Shown here: positions 1-7,714 of the stretch, piece after piece
How positions within the stretch are numbered: position 1 is the stretch's first letter
Layout: each line of letters begins with the position of its first letter
NCBI RefSeq assembly: GCF_040581485.1
Contig: NC_090135.1
Span: 4,953,001 to 5,017,000, forward strand
Source: Linepithema humile
Lineage: Eukaryota; Arthropoda; Insecta; Hymenoptera; Formicidae
Direction: 5' to 3'
DNA: 64,000 bases
Program-made: the position numbers and the translations under genes
Notes under the pieces: model-generated
Told to the model about the DNA's origin: nothing
Seen by the model: only the letters and a program-made list of their open reading frames with translations
Databases searched by the model: none

Positions 1-363
1 TTCCAACGCCACGTATCTGGTCTCGATGTAATCGTCGTGGTCTCTCTTCCAGGTCCGCTCGGTATTTTCCGAATCTTCGAGTCTCGAAAGTACTTCTCGC
101 TTAAAATTTTCACAGAGCATACGATTTCGATTCTCACGATCGCTCATAAGCTTGAAGTGATGATCCAGATGCAGCTTGTTGACGGCGTCGGTGTCCGCTT
201 CAGGGTCGGCGAGATGTCTGATCACGCGTGACTTGGCGTTGAAAACCTCACCATCCTTGCAGAGACAATTCTCGCGCACGTAATTCTTCGAGACTTCGCC
301 GCTCTGTCTCGTCACCCTGGCGCTTCCTCCTCCTAACTGTAGTCCGAATTTGTTGATAGACAT
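1..363 (-). CDS. Polinton conserved protein, N-terminal 121 codons (partial)
   Basis: An open minus-strand frame starts at the ATG on 363-361 (MSINKFGLQL...) and runs off the window at base 1. A decayed homologue sits at 46248-46503 in the second Polinton, with the same start motif and exactly the same 48-bp gap to the neighbouring DUF8207-like gene, so this is a real conserved gene and not chance. The visible part is charged, with a short Cys pair (ENCLCKDG) and an acidic/basic helical stretch. No enzymatic motif is seen. In copy 2 the integrase follows this gene, so the integrase of copy 1 probably lies just left of the window. Function unknown. Confidence 0.65.
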   Translation of the reverse strand, partial: MSINKFGLQLGGGSARVTRQSGEVSKNYVRENCLCKDGEVFNAKSRVIRHLADPEADTDAVNKLHLDHHFKLMSDRENRNRMLCENFKREVLSRLEDSENTERTWKRDHDDYIETRYVALE

Positions 364-411
364 TCCTGTAGCATCACACGAGCAATACTGGCGATAGTTG
401 AAAAGCTGTGA

Positions 412-1512
412 TCAATTTATAATCAGACCAGCTTCGCGCAGTTCCTCGATAATCGAGAGAAATTCGTTGTCGTGCGCGTTGTTTCCCGCCTGACGGGAGG
501 CGTCCAGCAATCGAAGGCGATCCACCAATTCGTTCGGATCATCCCAGTGCACGTAATCGACCGCGTTGTCGGTCACAGTCATGGTCTGTGGTACGTTACA
601 CTTGGGTAACGTGCGACCCGCACCTCTCTTGTTGAGATGTGCAACACCTCCACCTTTCTTAGATATCAGAGGTGTGATGATATGTTTGTATTTGTATCCT
701 TTGTTTCCCAAAACAGGTAAATGCGCGTTATGACCGCGTCTGTGAGCGTTAGTAGCGAGTAGTATGCTCTTGTACTTTTGTTTGTCAGCCTCCGTACACA
801 GCGTATCGTCGGGAAGTCTTTTGAATATTAATTCAAACAGGCCGGGTGTGCCAGCGTATTTCACACCGTCCACGATCACATTGTCGTCTCTATCAATGTC
901 GAAGGCCTTGTCTCCGAGAAACGTTCCCGCATCGTTGAAGTATACACCGTACACGTTGTCGATCCCTCTCTTCTTGTCACCGCTCAAGAGCTCACCGATG
1001 TACTCTTGGCCCAGCGGACCCATTTGACCGTACAGAGCTTCCCGACCATCGGACGTTTGCATCGTCTGTCTCACGGATGTCGCGAAAGACGGGTCCGTGG
1101 TTTCGAACACGTTTTCGATCGGTAAATATGTCGGCGCTTCAAACACCAATTTTTGCGGCTGGAACGGAGTCGAGGCTTGTACCGGTGGCGTCAATGGGGT
1201 CTGTATCGGTGTCGTCAACGAGGTACGCTTGATTTTCTTCTTCTTCTCAGAGCTCGACCGCTTTCGTTTGATGTCCGGTTCGTTTTTAATCTCGAGATCG
1301 TCAACCGAATCATCGTCACCCTTGATGTTCTCGACGATTCGTTTCAACGGTTCTACGATCGGTTTCAACCGTTTTTCCAATTGCACCTCTTGCTCCACTC
1401 TACCCGTCTTCAACGTCCGATGCTTCTTGCGAATCGACTCGCTCGTACGAGCGATTTCCTTCGCGATCTTCTCCCTCTCGTCGATATCTTTCGTGTCAAG
1501 CGTCATCGTCAA
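412..1512 (-). CDS. Polinton protein with DUF8207-like C-terminal domain
   Basis: 366 aa, open. The N-terminal 75 residues are a charged helical, probably coiled-coil segment; residues about 80-120 are a Lys/Ser/Thr/Pro-rich linker with nuclear-localisation-like basic runs (IKRKRSSSEKKKKIKR). From about residue 125 to the end is a conserved domain with motifs YAGTPGLFELIFK and NAHRRGHNAHLP, ending in an acidic/hydrophobic tail. This domain is widespread in insect and Polinton-type proteins; I know it as DUF8207, a name given from memory. It has no known catalytic motif. A homologue without the N-terminus is at 45268-46199. It lies 14 bp after the packaging ATPase on the same strand, so the two are probably co-expressed. 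A structural or nucleoprotein role is a guess. Confidence 0.7.
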   Translation of the reverse strand: MTMTLDTKDIDEREKIAKEIARTSESIRKKHRTLKTGRVEQEVQLEKRLKPIVEPLKRIVENIKGDDDSVDDLEIKNEPDIKRKRSSSEKKKKIKRTSLTTPIQTPLTPPVQASTPFQPQKLVFEAPTYLPIENVFETTDPSFATSVRQTMQTSDGREALYGQMGPLGQEYIGELLSGDKKRGIDNVYGVYFNDAGTFLGDKAFDIDRDDNVIVDGVKYAGTPGLFELIFKRLPDDTLCTEADKQKYKSILLATNAHRRGHNAHLPVLGNKGYKYKHIITPLISKKGGGVAHLNKRGAGRTLPKCNVPQTMTVTDNAVDYVHWDDPNELVDRLRLLDASRQAGNNAHDNEFLSIIEELREAGLIIN

Positions 1513-1526
1513 CGTTTCGAGAACAA

Positions 1527-2231
1527 CTAACCATTCCGCGGTACCGCAAACTCGTTAAAACCACGTCTGTAACGTCCATCGTTAATCGCACTATCCTTGT
1601 CTATCACTAAAAATCCGTACTTGTGCTGCCAACATGCGTGACACAATGTACCGAAATCTTCGTACGTCATGTCCGTATTCACATGATCGTTGTAGACGTG
1701 CTTAAGGTTTGTTCCATCCTGCTTGAATATTACGAGTAAATTCGCGTTGTCGCGCACGAGATGTTTAGGTATTTTCGCATACGTTTGGCACAGATAGAAA
1801 CAATCGACCTTCGAATGTCGACCCATAGCAAAGTACTCGCGTATCGCATTCTGCTTGTCGCACGCTATATCGTCGAAGACGAATACGGAATTCGGTAACG
1901 CCTCGCTGTGCGGTACAATTGTGTTGTTGTCCGAGAACGTAAAGTAGCCGATTTCATCGATCGATCCGAGCAATCTTTCGAGATACCGATACTTTGGTTG
2001 ATTCAACGATTTCGAGTACACGTACACGTTTTCGAAACGTACACCGTTCGGACTTTCCAGCAGACTAATCATTACATTGGTTTTACCGCAATTCGAGGGA
2101 CCGCAAATGATACCGCGTATCGTGTTTGGCAGCATTTTACCGTGTCTGCACGCCTTCTCACAAACCCCTTGCCCACTCTTATCATCCATGTTTTTCACAC
2201 GGATCGTGTACGGTTGTTGTACAAATTTCAT
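1527..2231 (-). CDS. Packaging ATPase (FtsK/HerA-type, A32-like)
   Basis: 234 aa. Walker A is GPSNCGKTN at residues 44-52. Walker B is SVFVFDD at about 115-121, followed by a glutamine-containing strand (YLCQTYAKIPKHLVRD) typical of viral genome-packaging ATPases. Length is normal for Polinton/adintovirus ATPases (about 200-260 aa). In relatives the enzyme drives DNA into the capsid, so it acts with the capsid proteins encoded divergently at 3636-5690. The frame is intact. The start codon overlaps the stop of a small putative spliced frame (2228-2465) as ATGA, leaving open whether translation starts by reinitiation or from a separate transcript. Copy 2 lacks this gene. Confidence 0.87.
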   Translation of the reverse strand: MKFVQQPYTIRVKNMDDKSGQGVCEKACRHGKMLPNTIRGIICGPSNCGKTNVMISLLESPNGVRFENVYVYSKSLNQPKYRYLERLLGSIDEIGYFTFSDNNTIVPHSEALPNSVFVFDDIACDKQNAIREYFAMGRHSKVDCFYLCQTYAKIPKHLVRDNANLLVIFKQDGTNLKHVYNDHVNTDMTYEDFGTLCHACWQHKYGFLVIDKDSAINDGRYRRGFNEFAVPRNG

Positions 2232-2465
2232 TTTTTACCAGACTCTTTCTCATCCTTGTTATTACGCGACGAGTGCGCAGCATCGGATGTCGGAAAGAGC
2301 GGTGCTCGGATATTCGTCGCTAGATCTAAAATATCTCTATTTCCATACATGATTCGGACATTATCCTGAAAAAAAAAAAAAAATATTGTTTCAAACACAC
2401 GATTAGCGATACACGTTTGCGACAATCACCTCCTTCCGTTCCTTCTTATTATCCCGGTTATTCAT
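2228..2465 (-). CDS. Putative two-exon 57-aa protein upstream of the ATPase
   Basis: Predicted exons are 2465-2430 (12 codons, ATG at 2465) and 2365-2228 (45 codons plus stop). The intron 2429-2366 (64 nt) starts GTGATT and ends in a long polypyrimidine run plus CAG, a textbook 3' splice site. The product is hydrophilic and Lys/Asn/Asp/Ser-rich with no recognised domain. Its TGA overlaps the ATPase ATG. Other introns in these Polintons are of similar length (69-90 nt), which supports a real intron. The acceptor could instead serve an alternative 5' exon of the ATPase transcript. No homologue can be checked because copy 2 has lost the region. Confidence 0.35.
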
Positions 2466-2603
2466 TGTACTTTGTCGTCCGACAAACTTTGATATTCTAC
2501 TGGTTAATGATCGATACGCGCCTCCTATTTATAGGTGAGCGCTGTCGAAACACACCTCAGTTGGAAATATGATTTACACGCGATACGTTAGAATTCGCGC
2601 TCT

Positions 2604-3224
2604 ATGAAACGATACAAGGGTGCCGGTTTACTGAACAGTGTGATAAATCGACTACCGTTGGAGCTGCATATACCCGGCTACCAATTTTGCGGGCCGGGGA
2701 CTCGTCTGCGGAAACGACTCGCGCGAGGGGATCGAGGTATCAATCCGTTGGACGCGGCGTGTCGCGATCACGACATCGCGTACTCGCAAAACCGCGAATC
2801 AGCGGACCGCCACGCAGCCGATCGCGTTCTCGCCGATAAAGCGCGGGTGCGGATCACCGCTGCGGACGCGACTCTCGGTGAGAGGGCTGCTGCTACCGCC
2901 GTATGGGCTGCTATGAAAGCAAAGACGAAATTGGGGATGGGTATGACAAAGGGAAAGAAGAAGAAGAAGACCAAGAGGAGAACGCTTCCGACGGCGAAAC
3001 GCGGTGGTATGTTACCGTTGTTACCGCTCTTGGGAGTCATCGGTTCGCTTGCCGGTGGAGCGGCGGGTGTTGCAAAGGCGGTGAACGACTCTAAGGCCGC
3101 GCGACGACAACTCGAAGAGACGAAACGTCACAATAAAGCTATGGAAGGACGGGGGATTTATCTCGCTCCGTACAAGCGGGGCAAAGGATTGAAGAGAAAA
3201 AAAAAAACGTCGAAAAAACGATAG
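2604..3224 (+). CDS. Parvovirus-like phospholipase A2 domain protein with hydrophobic segment
   Basis: 206 aa. Residues 24-33 hold the calcium-binding loop (PGYQFCGPGT) and residues 50-60 the catalytic helix DAACRDHDIAY with the His-Asp pair at 56-57. This layout is that of the PLA2 domain of parvovirus VP1. A glycine-rich hydrophobic stretch follows at about residues 132-160 and a strongly basic tail ends the protein (RGKGLKRKKKTSKKR). In parvoviruses the domain helps virions leave endosomes; the same role in a Polinton virion is inference. It is the first gene of the plus-strand virion block, and the protease ATG begins 2 nt after its stop. The catalytic pair is present and the frame is open. 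Confidence 0.85.
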   Translation: MKRYKGAGLLNSVINRLPLELHIPGYQFCGPGTRLRKRLARGDRGINPLDAACRDHDIAYSQNRESADRHAADRVLADKARVRITAADATLGERAAATAVWAAMKAKTKLGMGMTKGKKKKKTKRRTLPTAKRGGMLPLLPLLGVIGSLAGGAAGVAKAVNDSKAARRQLEETKRHNKAMEGRGIYLAPYKRGKGLKRKKKTSKKR

Positions 3225-3226
3225 AG

Positions 3227-3664
3227 ATGCCCACGGGTGCCACCACCAATCTACAGTTGTTACAAATAGCGAAGCGTATGCGAATACCGTATTTCCGAGG
3301 TGTCTACATGCGTAACGCTTTACCCGACAAGATACATAAAAACGAGAGCGGTATCGTGAATTTGGACGATGTCGACGGGCCGGGCACGCATTGGGTGGCG
3401 TACGCCAAGAGAGGCGATCGCGCCGTATACTTTGACAGCTTTGGCAATTTGCAACCGCCGAAGGAGCTTACACGCTACCTCGGAGACACCGATACAACGA
3501 TAACGTACAATCGCACGGTCTACCAGACGTACGATCAAACGATCTGTGGACAATTGTGTCTCCTGTTCCTCCAGAAAATAGATATAAAAATCGATCAGCC
3601 ATCGATCGACATCAGTCGTCGATGGAATCTCGGCAATGTCGCTGACGCTCACTCTAAGCGGTAA
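3227..3664 (+). CDS. Adenain-like cysteine protease (maturation protease)
   Basis: 145 aa. The adenovirus-protease layout is visible: His55 in GTHWVAYA, Asp70 in YFDSFG, Gln100, and Cys107 in ICGQLCLLFL. The seven-residue spacing between Gln and Cys matches adenain (known triad His54/Glu71/Cys122 with Gln115). It is shorter than adenovirus protease (about 200 aa) but near the size of Polinton homologues. Known role of the family: cleavage of capsid precursors during virion maturation. It starts 2 nt after the PLA2 stop and its last 29 nt overlap the penton-like gene in another frame, so the three form a compact transcription block. Confidence 0.85.
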   Translation: MPTGATTNLQLLQIAKRMRIPYFRGVYMRNALPDKIHKNESGIVNLDDVDGPGTHWVAYAKRGDRAVYFDSFGNLQPPKELTRYLGDTDTTITYNRTVYQTYDQTICGQLCLLFLQKIDIKIDQPSIDISRRWNLGNVADAHSKR

Positions 3665-4364
3665 AAGCAGCGTTCTCACGGTGGATTATTTTCCACCGAT
3701 AGACTTGAGCGATGGGGACTACGAGCTCGGCCTAACCACGATGGAGACCTACAACACGATTCCGAACGTGACGGTAGCGAACAATAAATTTTATTTCGAC
3801 GACAATGACGAAGAAATTACAATTCCCGAAGGATCGTACGAATTGGACGCCATTGCTTCTTATCTGAAACGCGCGATACTGCAAAAACGAGGAAAAAGTG
3901 AAGAGCAAGATTATCCATTGTCACTTCGTCCCAACGTTAATACCATGAAGAGTGAAATCATGTGCGCTTTTCGAATAAATTTCGCCAAACCGAATACCAT
4001 CGGACCGCTGTTTGGATTTTCGACGGGTCGTATACTGGAACCGAGAAAGTTGCACGAATCAGATTCCTCGGTAAACATCGTCAACGTAAACATTATTCGA
4101 GTGGAATGCAGCATAACCACGGGTGCGTACGCCAACGACAGGTCGGTGCACACGATACACGAATTTTCACCGAACGTGCCTCCGGGATATAAAGTCTCGG
4201 AAACACCGGCGCAAATCATTTACCTTCCGGTCATCGCGAGGAGCGTTACCGATATCACCTTGCGTGTGGTGGATCAAGACGGACGATTGATCGATTTTCG
4301 CGGAGAGGAGATTACCATCAGACTGCACTTGCGGCGACGTGGTGCGAGGAAATGCTCGTGTTGA
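3636..4364 (+). CDS. Penton-like minor capsid protein (single jelly-roll)
   Basis: 242 aa. The N-terminus has the beta-rich pattern of Polinton minor capsid proteins (LTLSGKSSVLTVDYFPPIDL, then YELGLTTMETYNTIPNV), followed by alternating beta strands to the C-terminus, which ends in a basic RLHLRRRGARKCSC. No catalytic motif is expected. The place between protease and major capsid gene is the conserved Polinton order. It would form the pentameric vertices. It overlaps the protease gene by 29 nt. The assignment rests on order, size and the N-terminal pattern; a structure prediction would settle it. Confidence 0.75.
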   Translation: MSLTLTLSGKSSVLTVDYFPPIDLSDGDYELGLTTMETYNTIPNVTVANNKFYFDDNDEEITIPEGSYELDAIASYLKRAILQKRGKSEEQDYPLSLRPNVNTMKSEIMCAFRINFAKPNTIGPLFGFSTGRILEPRKLHESDSSVNIVNVNIIRVECSITTGAYANDRSVHTIHEFSPNVPPGYKVSETPAQIIYLPVIARSVTDITLRVVDQDGRLIDFRGEEITIRLHLRRRGARKCSC

Positions 4365-4487
4365 ACGAACAGCGAGTGATTGAGAGAACAACGAAAATTG
4401 GGAAAACATCGCCATTCAAGAGGCTCAGTACGACGAACGTAAACTTTTTAAAATCGTTGGGATTCGTTGTGAGAAACGCTTAAAGAG

Positions 4488-5690
4488 ATGGATATACTCG
4501 ACATCGCTGACGAGCCCGTCTTCGACGAGCGTATCGTGAAATATGAGATGCACACGTACAATCCGTACGCTAACACGACGTTGGGACACAGCGACGAGAT
4601 ACGAATACCGATACAGCAACAGGATTTGTACACGTTACCGTGTGAGAGTTTTCTCTACGTTGAAGGAAAACTCGTTATGAATCCTACCGGTGAGAATAGA
4701 GATAACGTGTGTATAATGGGTAATAATTGTGTCGCGTTCATGTTTGATGAAATGCGATACGAGCTCGACGGAGTTGAAATCGATCGTAACAGAAACGTTG
4801 GAATAACGAGCACGATCAAAAACTATGTATCGCTGACGATGGAGAAGAGCAAGACGCTGAAATACGCATCGTGGAATCCGGATGGAAATCCGTTGCTCGA
4901 TGGAAACTTTAATTTTTGCGTTCCGCTCAATACTCTTTTAGGATTCTGCGAGGACTACAAACGGATTGTAATCAACGCTCGTCACGAACTTGTATTGATG
5001 CGATCGCGCAACGATAATAATTCTCTCGTTGGACGAGTCGGTACGAATCCGACGATCGAGCTACTCAAGATACAGTGGCGAATGCCTCACGTATCTCTGA
5101 GCGAAGTTAACAAGCTGTCTCTTCTTCGAACTTTGGAAAGCGGACGATATCTGAGCGTGTGCTTCCGTTCGTGGGATCTGTACGAGTTTCCTCTGCTGCA
5201 AAACACGACCAAGCATTCCTGGGCGGTCAAAGCTGCGACGCAATTGGAAAAACCGCGATACGTAATCTTTGCTCTCCAAACCGGTCGAAAAAACGTACTG
5301 TCTGAAAACGTTACGCAATTTGACGCTTGTAAACTCACCAATGTGAGACTGCATCTGAATTCAGATTTTTATCCGTACGACGACATGAATTTGGATTTCG
5401 ACAAGAGTCGATACGCTATACTGTACAACATGTATGCGCGTTTCCGCAAAGCCTATTACGGACAGGACGATACGTATTTGGACATCGATGAATTCTCGAA
5501 AGCCGGTCCGTTCGTAGTCATAGATTGTTCGCGACAAAACGACTCTGTCAAGAGCGCCCCCGTTGACGTGCGAATAGAATTTGATTGTAAGGAAAATATA
5601 CCGGCCAACACCACCGCCTATTGTCTCATTATACACGATCGAATGGTTGAATATAATCCGCTGAACAACATTGTGCGCAGACTCGTGTGA
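4488..5690 (+). CDS. Hexon-like major capsid protein (double jelly-roll)
   Basis: 400 aa, open. The beginning (EMHTYNPYANTTLGHSDEIRIPI) and the repeated beta-strand-rich blocks separated by loops fit Polinton/adintovirus double jelly-roll capsids. Two further hallmarks are the FLYVEGKLV strand and, in the second roll, the late stretch ending in YCLIIHDRMVEYNPLNNIVRRLV. Trimers of this protein would build the capsid faces, with the penton-like protein at 3636-4364 at the vertices. The 123-bp gap upstream holds no other gene. The intact frame in a copy lodged in chromosomal DNA argues for recent insertion or retained function. Copy 2 has lost this gene. Confidence 0.8.
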   Translation: MDILDIADEPVFDERIVKYEMHTYNPYANTTLGHSDEIRIPIQQQDLYTLPCESFLYVEGKLVMNPTGENRDNVCIMGNNCVAFMFDEMRYELDGVEIDRNRNVGITSTIKNYVSLTMEKSKTLKYASWNPDGNPLLDGNFNFCVPLNTLLGFCEDYKRIVINARHELVLMRSRNDNNSLVGRVGTNPTIELLKIQWRMPHVSLSEVNKLSLLRTLESGRYLSVCFRSWDLYEFPLLQNTTKHSWAVKAATQLEKPRYVIFALQTGRKNVLSENVTQFDACKLTNVRLHLNSDFYPYDDMNLDFDKSRYAILYNMYARFRKAYYGQDDTYLDIDEFSKAGPFVVIDCSRQNDSVKSAPVDVRIEFDCKENIPANTTAYCLIIHDRMVEYNPLNNIVRRLV

Positions 5691-5709
5691 AAAGTTATAA
5701 ATTAGACGT

Positions 5710-6252
5710 GTGCGAATGGGAATGTCAGTTTTCCGACGGTCGACGACGATGTCGAACGTACCAATTTTCGTCGACTTGCAAGGTTACGCGTTCAACAACA
5801 TTTTTATCGTGAAAGAGGTAGCGGTACTTCGCGATGGCGAAACGCTATCTCATTACGTATTTCGTGAACACGTACCGTGGTATCTGTTGACGAAATCGGA
5901 AAAATCGCTGGCGTGTTGGTTACGGATACACCACCACGGCTTCCGATGGGAAGATGGACACGTCTCGTACAGTCAGATGAAAAGTCTTATCAACAATGCC
6001 ATTGGTACGGAACCGCCTCTGATATACGTGAAAGGACTCGAGAAGAAAAATTGGCTGTGCGAGATTTTGGAAGATGATGTAGAGATCGAAACGATCGATG
6101 CGGATTACGAAGATATCGCACGCCTGACGAACTTGGATGTAATCGGAACCTTGCGCTGCGCGTATCACACGAGACATTGCGCTATGCGGAATGTTTGCAA
6201 ATTGTACAAGTGGTGGTGGTTTGAGCGTAACAAACGTGTAAAACAACTATGA
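5710..6252 (+). CDS. Conserved Polinton-associated hypothetical protein (possible nuclease fold)
   Basis: 180 aa from the first ATG. An alternative start at 5749 gives MSNVPIFVDLQGY..., which is where conservation seems to begin, so I prefer it. Visible motifs: PIFVDLQGYAFNN, FIVKEVAVL, VPWYLLTKSEKSLACWL, IYVKGLEKKNWLCEIL, and a C-terminal Cys/His cluster (CAYHTRHCAMRNVC) before a Trp-rich end. I have seen this pattern in insect TE-type proteins but cannot name a function. The acidic residue in the first strand and later Asp/His residues would suit an RNase H-like exonuclease, which is speculation. It follows the major capsid gene by 19 bp and may share its transcript. Confidence 0.6.
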   Translation: MRMGMSVFRRSTTMSNVPIFVDLQGYAFNNIFIVKEVAVLRDGETLSHYVFREHVPWYLLTKSEKSLACWLRIHHHGFRWEDGHVSYSQMKSLINNAIGTEPPLIYVKGLEKKNWLCEILEDDVEIETIDADYEDIARLTNLDVIGTLRCAYHTRHCAMRNVCKLYKWWWFERNKRVKQL

Positions 6253-6260
6253 TTTATTCT

Positions 6261-6266
6261 AATAAA
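6261..6266 (+). terminator. Polyadenylation signal after the capsid block
   Basis: AATAAA lies 8 bp after the stop codon of the 5710-6252 gene and is the first such hexamer after the plus-strand virion block (2604-6252). This suggests a single 3' end for the whole block. Confidence 0.5.
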
Positions 6267-6364
6267 ATGATGTATATCACACTCGCATGACTTTTATTCA
6301 ACCTTTTACCCGTTACATAATCCACCATGTAATATGACCTATCGCTTATATCGTACATCTTTCA

Positions 6365-6690
6365 GACATTTATTGAACGTATATTGAACGTCTATCGAAC
6401 ACCTATCGAACTATTTTTAACATCTATTGAACGTATATCGAACGCCTCTCGTACATCTTTGAACGTCTATCGTACGTCTATCGAACGTCTATCGTACATC
6501 TATTGAACATCTTTGAACGTCTATCGTACGTCTATCGAACGTCTATCGTACATCTATTGTACGTCTTTGAACGTCTCTCGTACGCCTCTCGTACGTCTAT
6601 CGAACGTCTATTGTACGTCTTTGAATGTCTTTGAACGTCTCTCGTACGTCTATCGAACATCTATTGTACGTCTTTTAACGTTTATTACTA
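6365..6690. repeat. Degenerate 11-bp tandem repeat
   Basis: About 28 copies of a unit near ACGTCTATCGW, with variants (ctattga, ctctcgt, ctttga), fill the interval between the capsid block and the next promoter. Small frames across it, such as 6513-6746, are repeat products and not genes. Copy 2 keeps a related trace (gtcgttcgatagaggt) at 45200-45245. Confidence 0.8.
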
Positions 6691-6720
6691 CAGCGAAATT
6701 GACGTTTTTGCGTCGAGCTG

Positions 6721-6756
6721 TATATAAGGTGTGCGGAAGAGAGTAATTTATCAGTT
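6721..6756 (+). promoter_or_regulatory. Core promoter: TATA box plus arthropod initiator
   Basis: TATATAAG at 6721-6728 is followed by TCAGTT at 6751-6756. The first T of the TATA box is 32 bp from the initiator A at 6753, the expected arthropod spacing. The first ATG downstream (6794) opens the 49-codon frame. Confidence 0.6.
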
Positions 6757-6793
6757 CAAAGTGTGCACGCGGTGGAGAAAAAAAGTATAGAAA

Positions 6794-6943
6794 ATGGAGC
6801 GTGATCAGAATAGAAAAAATTCCGAATACGAGAAGTGTAAGGATTGCGGAGTGTACCACAAGCCGATAGCTGTGGTCGAGCCTCGTCCGAGGACGACTCA
6901 AGCGCCTCCCCCCGTTCCCCCTCGTAATCGTGAAAGGCGTTAG
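6794..6943 (+). CDS. Small 49-aa protein with CxxC and PPPVPPR motif
   Basis: The frame starts 41 nt after a well-placed initiator and is the first ATG of the presumed transcript. The N-terminal part is charged and holds one CKDC motif followed by a His (GVYHK). The C-terminal part is proline-rich, APPPVPPRNRERR, which contains a PxxPxR class II SH3-ligand pattern. It is too short for firm homology and no counterpart remains in copy 2. A host-interaction peptide is a guess. The promoter and the clean frame are the support. Confidence 0.4.
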   Translation: MERDQNRKNSEYEKCKDCGVYHKPIAVVEPRPRTTQAPPPVPPRNRERR

Positions 6944-6995
6944 AGGCGCAGTTGAAACAATTTTTAACATTTATCATACATTAATTTAACTTATC

Positions 6996-7616
6996 ATGAT
7001 TGTAATACATCCTTGTAAGATAAGTATTCACGTGTGTCGTACGTATCTTTTGTTTTTGCAGCAGTAGTTTGTAAATAATAGTAATACATCCTCGTGAGAG
7101 AAGAATTTCATGGGTGTCAAACTCATTATATGGAGTCGCTATGATATCTCTTATGAGATTTGTTTATGCCGCGGTAGTTTATACTAAATCTATCGATTGA
7201 TATTCGGTTACTCGGGAGAAGAATTATGTTTCAAAATTATAAATTTGGAGTATGTTTGAAAAGATAACCCCCCCGTAGAGCGGTCACATAGATTTGCACC
7301 ACATCTATGATTGTAATACATCCTTGTAAGATAAGTATTCACGTGTGTCGTACGTATCTTTTGTTTTTGCAGCAGTAGTTTGTAAATAATAGTAATACAT
7401 CCTCGTGAGAGAAGAATTTCATGGTTGTCAAACTCATTATATGGAGTCGCTATGATATCTCTTATGAGATTTGTTTATGCCGCGGTAGTTTATACTAAAT
7501 CTATCGACTGATATTCGGTTACTCGGGAGAAGAATTATGTTTCAAAATTATAAATTTGGAGTATGTTTGAAAAGATAACCCCCCGTAGAGCGGTCACATA
7601 GATTTGCACCACATCT
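6996..7616. repeat. Two 311-bp tandem repeats
   Basis: Unit 1 (6996-7306) and unit 2 (7307-7616) are nearly identical; I see only a few single-base differences, such as one C in the run before GTAGAGCGG. Each unit carries a short hairpin (ATCTCTTATGAGAT) and a TTTGTTTTTGCAG tract like a splice acceptor. A truncated relative of the unit's end lies at about 45035-45115 in copy 2, next to the homologous gene, so the repeat is part of the element. No coding frame spans it. Confidence 0.85.
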
Positions 7617-7627
7617 AAGGGACGTAC

Positions 7628-7660
7628 TATAAAAATGCTTCGGAGGTTGGGACCGTCACA
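7628..7660 (+). promoter_or_regulatory. Core promoter of gene B, conserved in both Polinton copies
   Basis: TATAAAAA at 7628-7635 is followed about 30 bp later by GTCACAAGT, an initiator-like site with the A at 7658. The second Polinton has the same TATAAAAATG and GGTCACAAGT pair on its minus strand around 45025-44990, upstream of the homologous gene. Confidence 0.55.
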
Positions 7661-7714
7661 AGTCTCCTACAGTTCACGAGTTTGTGAGTAACAGTTTGTG
7701 ATTTAAAAAAAAAA

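Noticed and set aside
764..1558. Several plus-strand frames of 87-153 codons
   Set aside because: Antisense shadows of the conserved DUF8207-like gene, whose minus frame has a homologue in copy 2.
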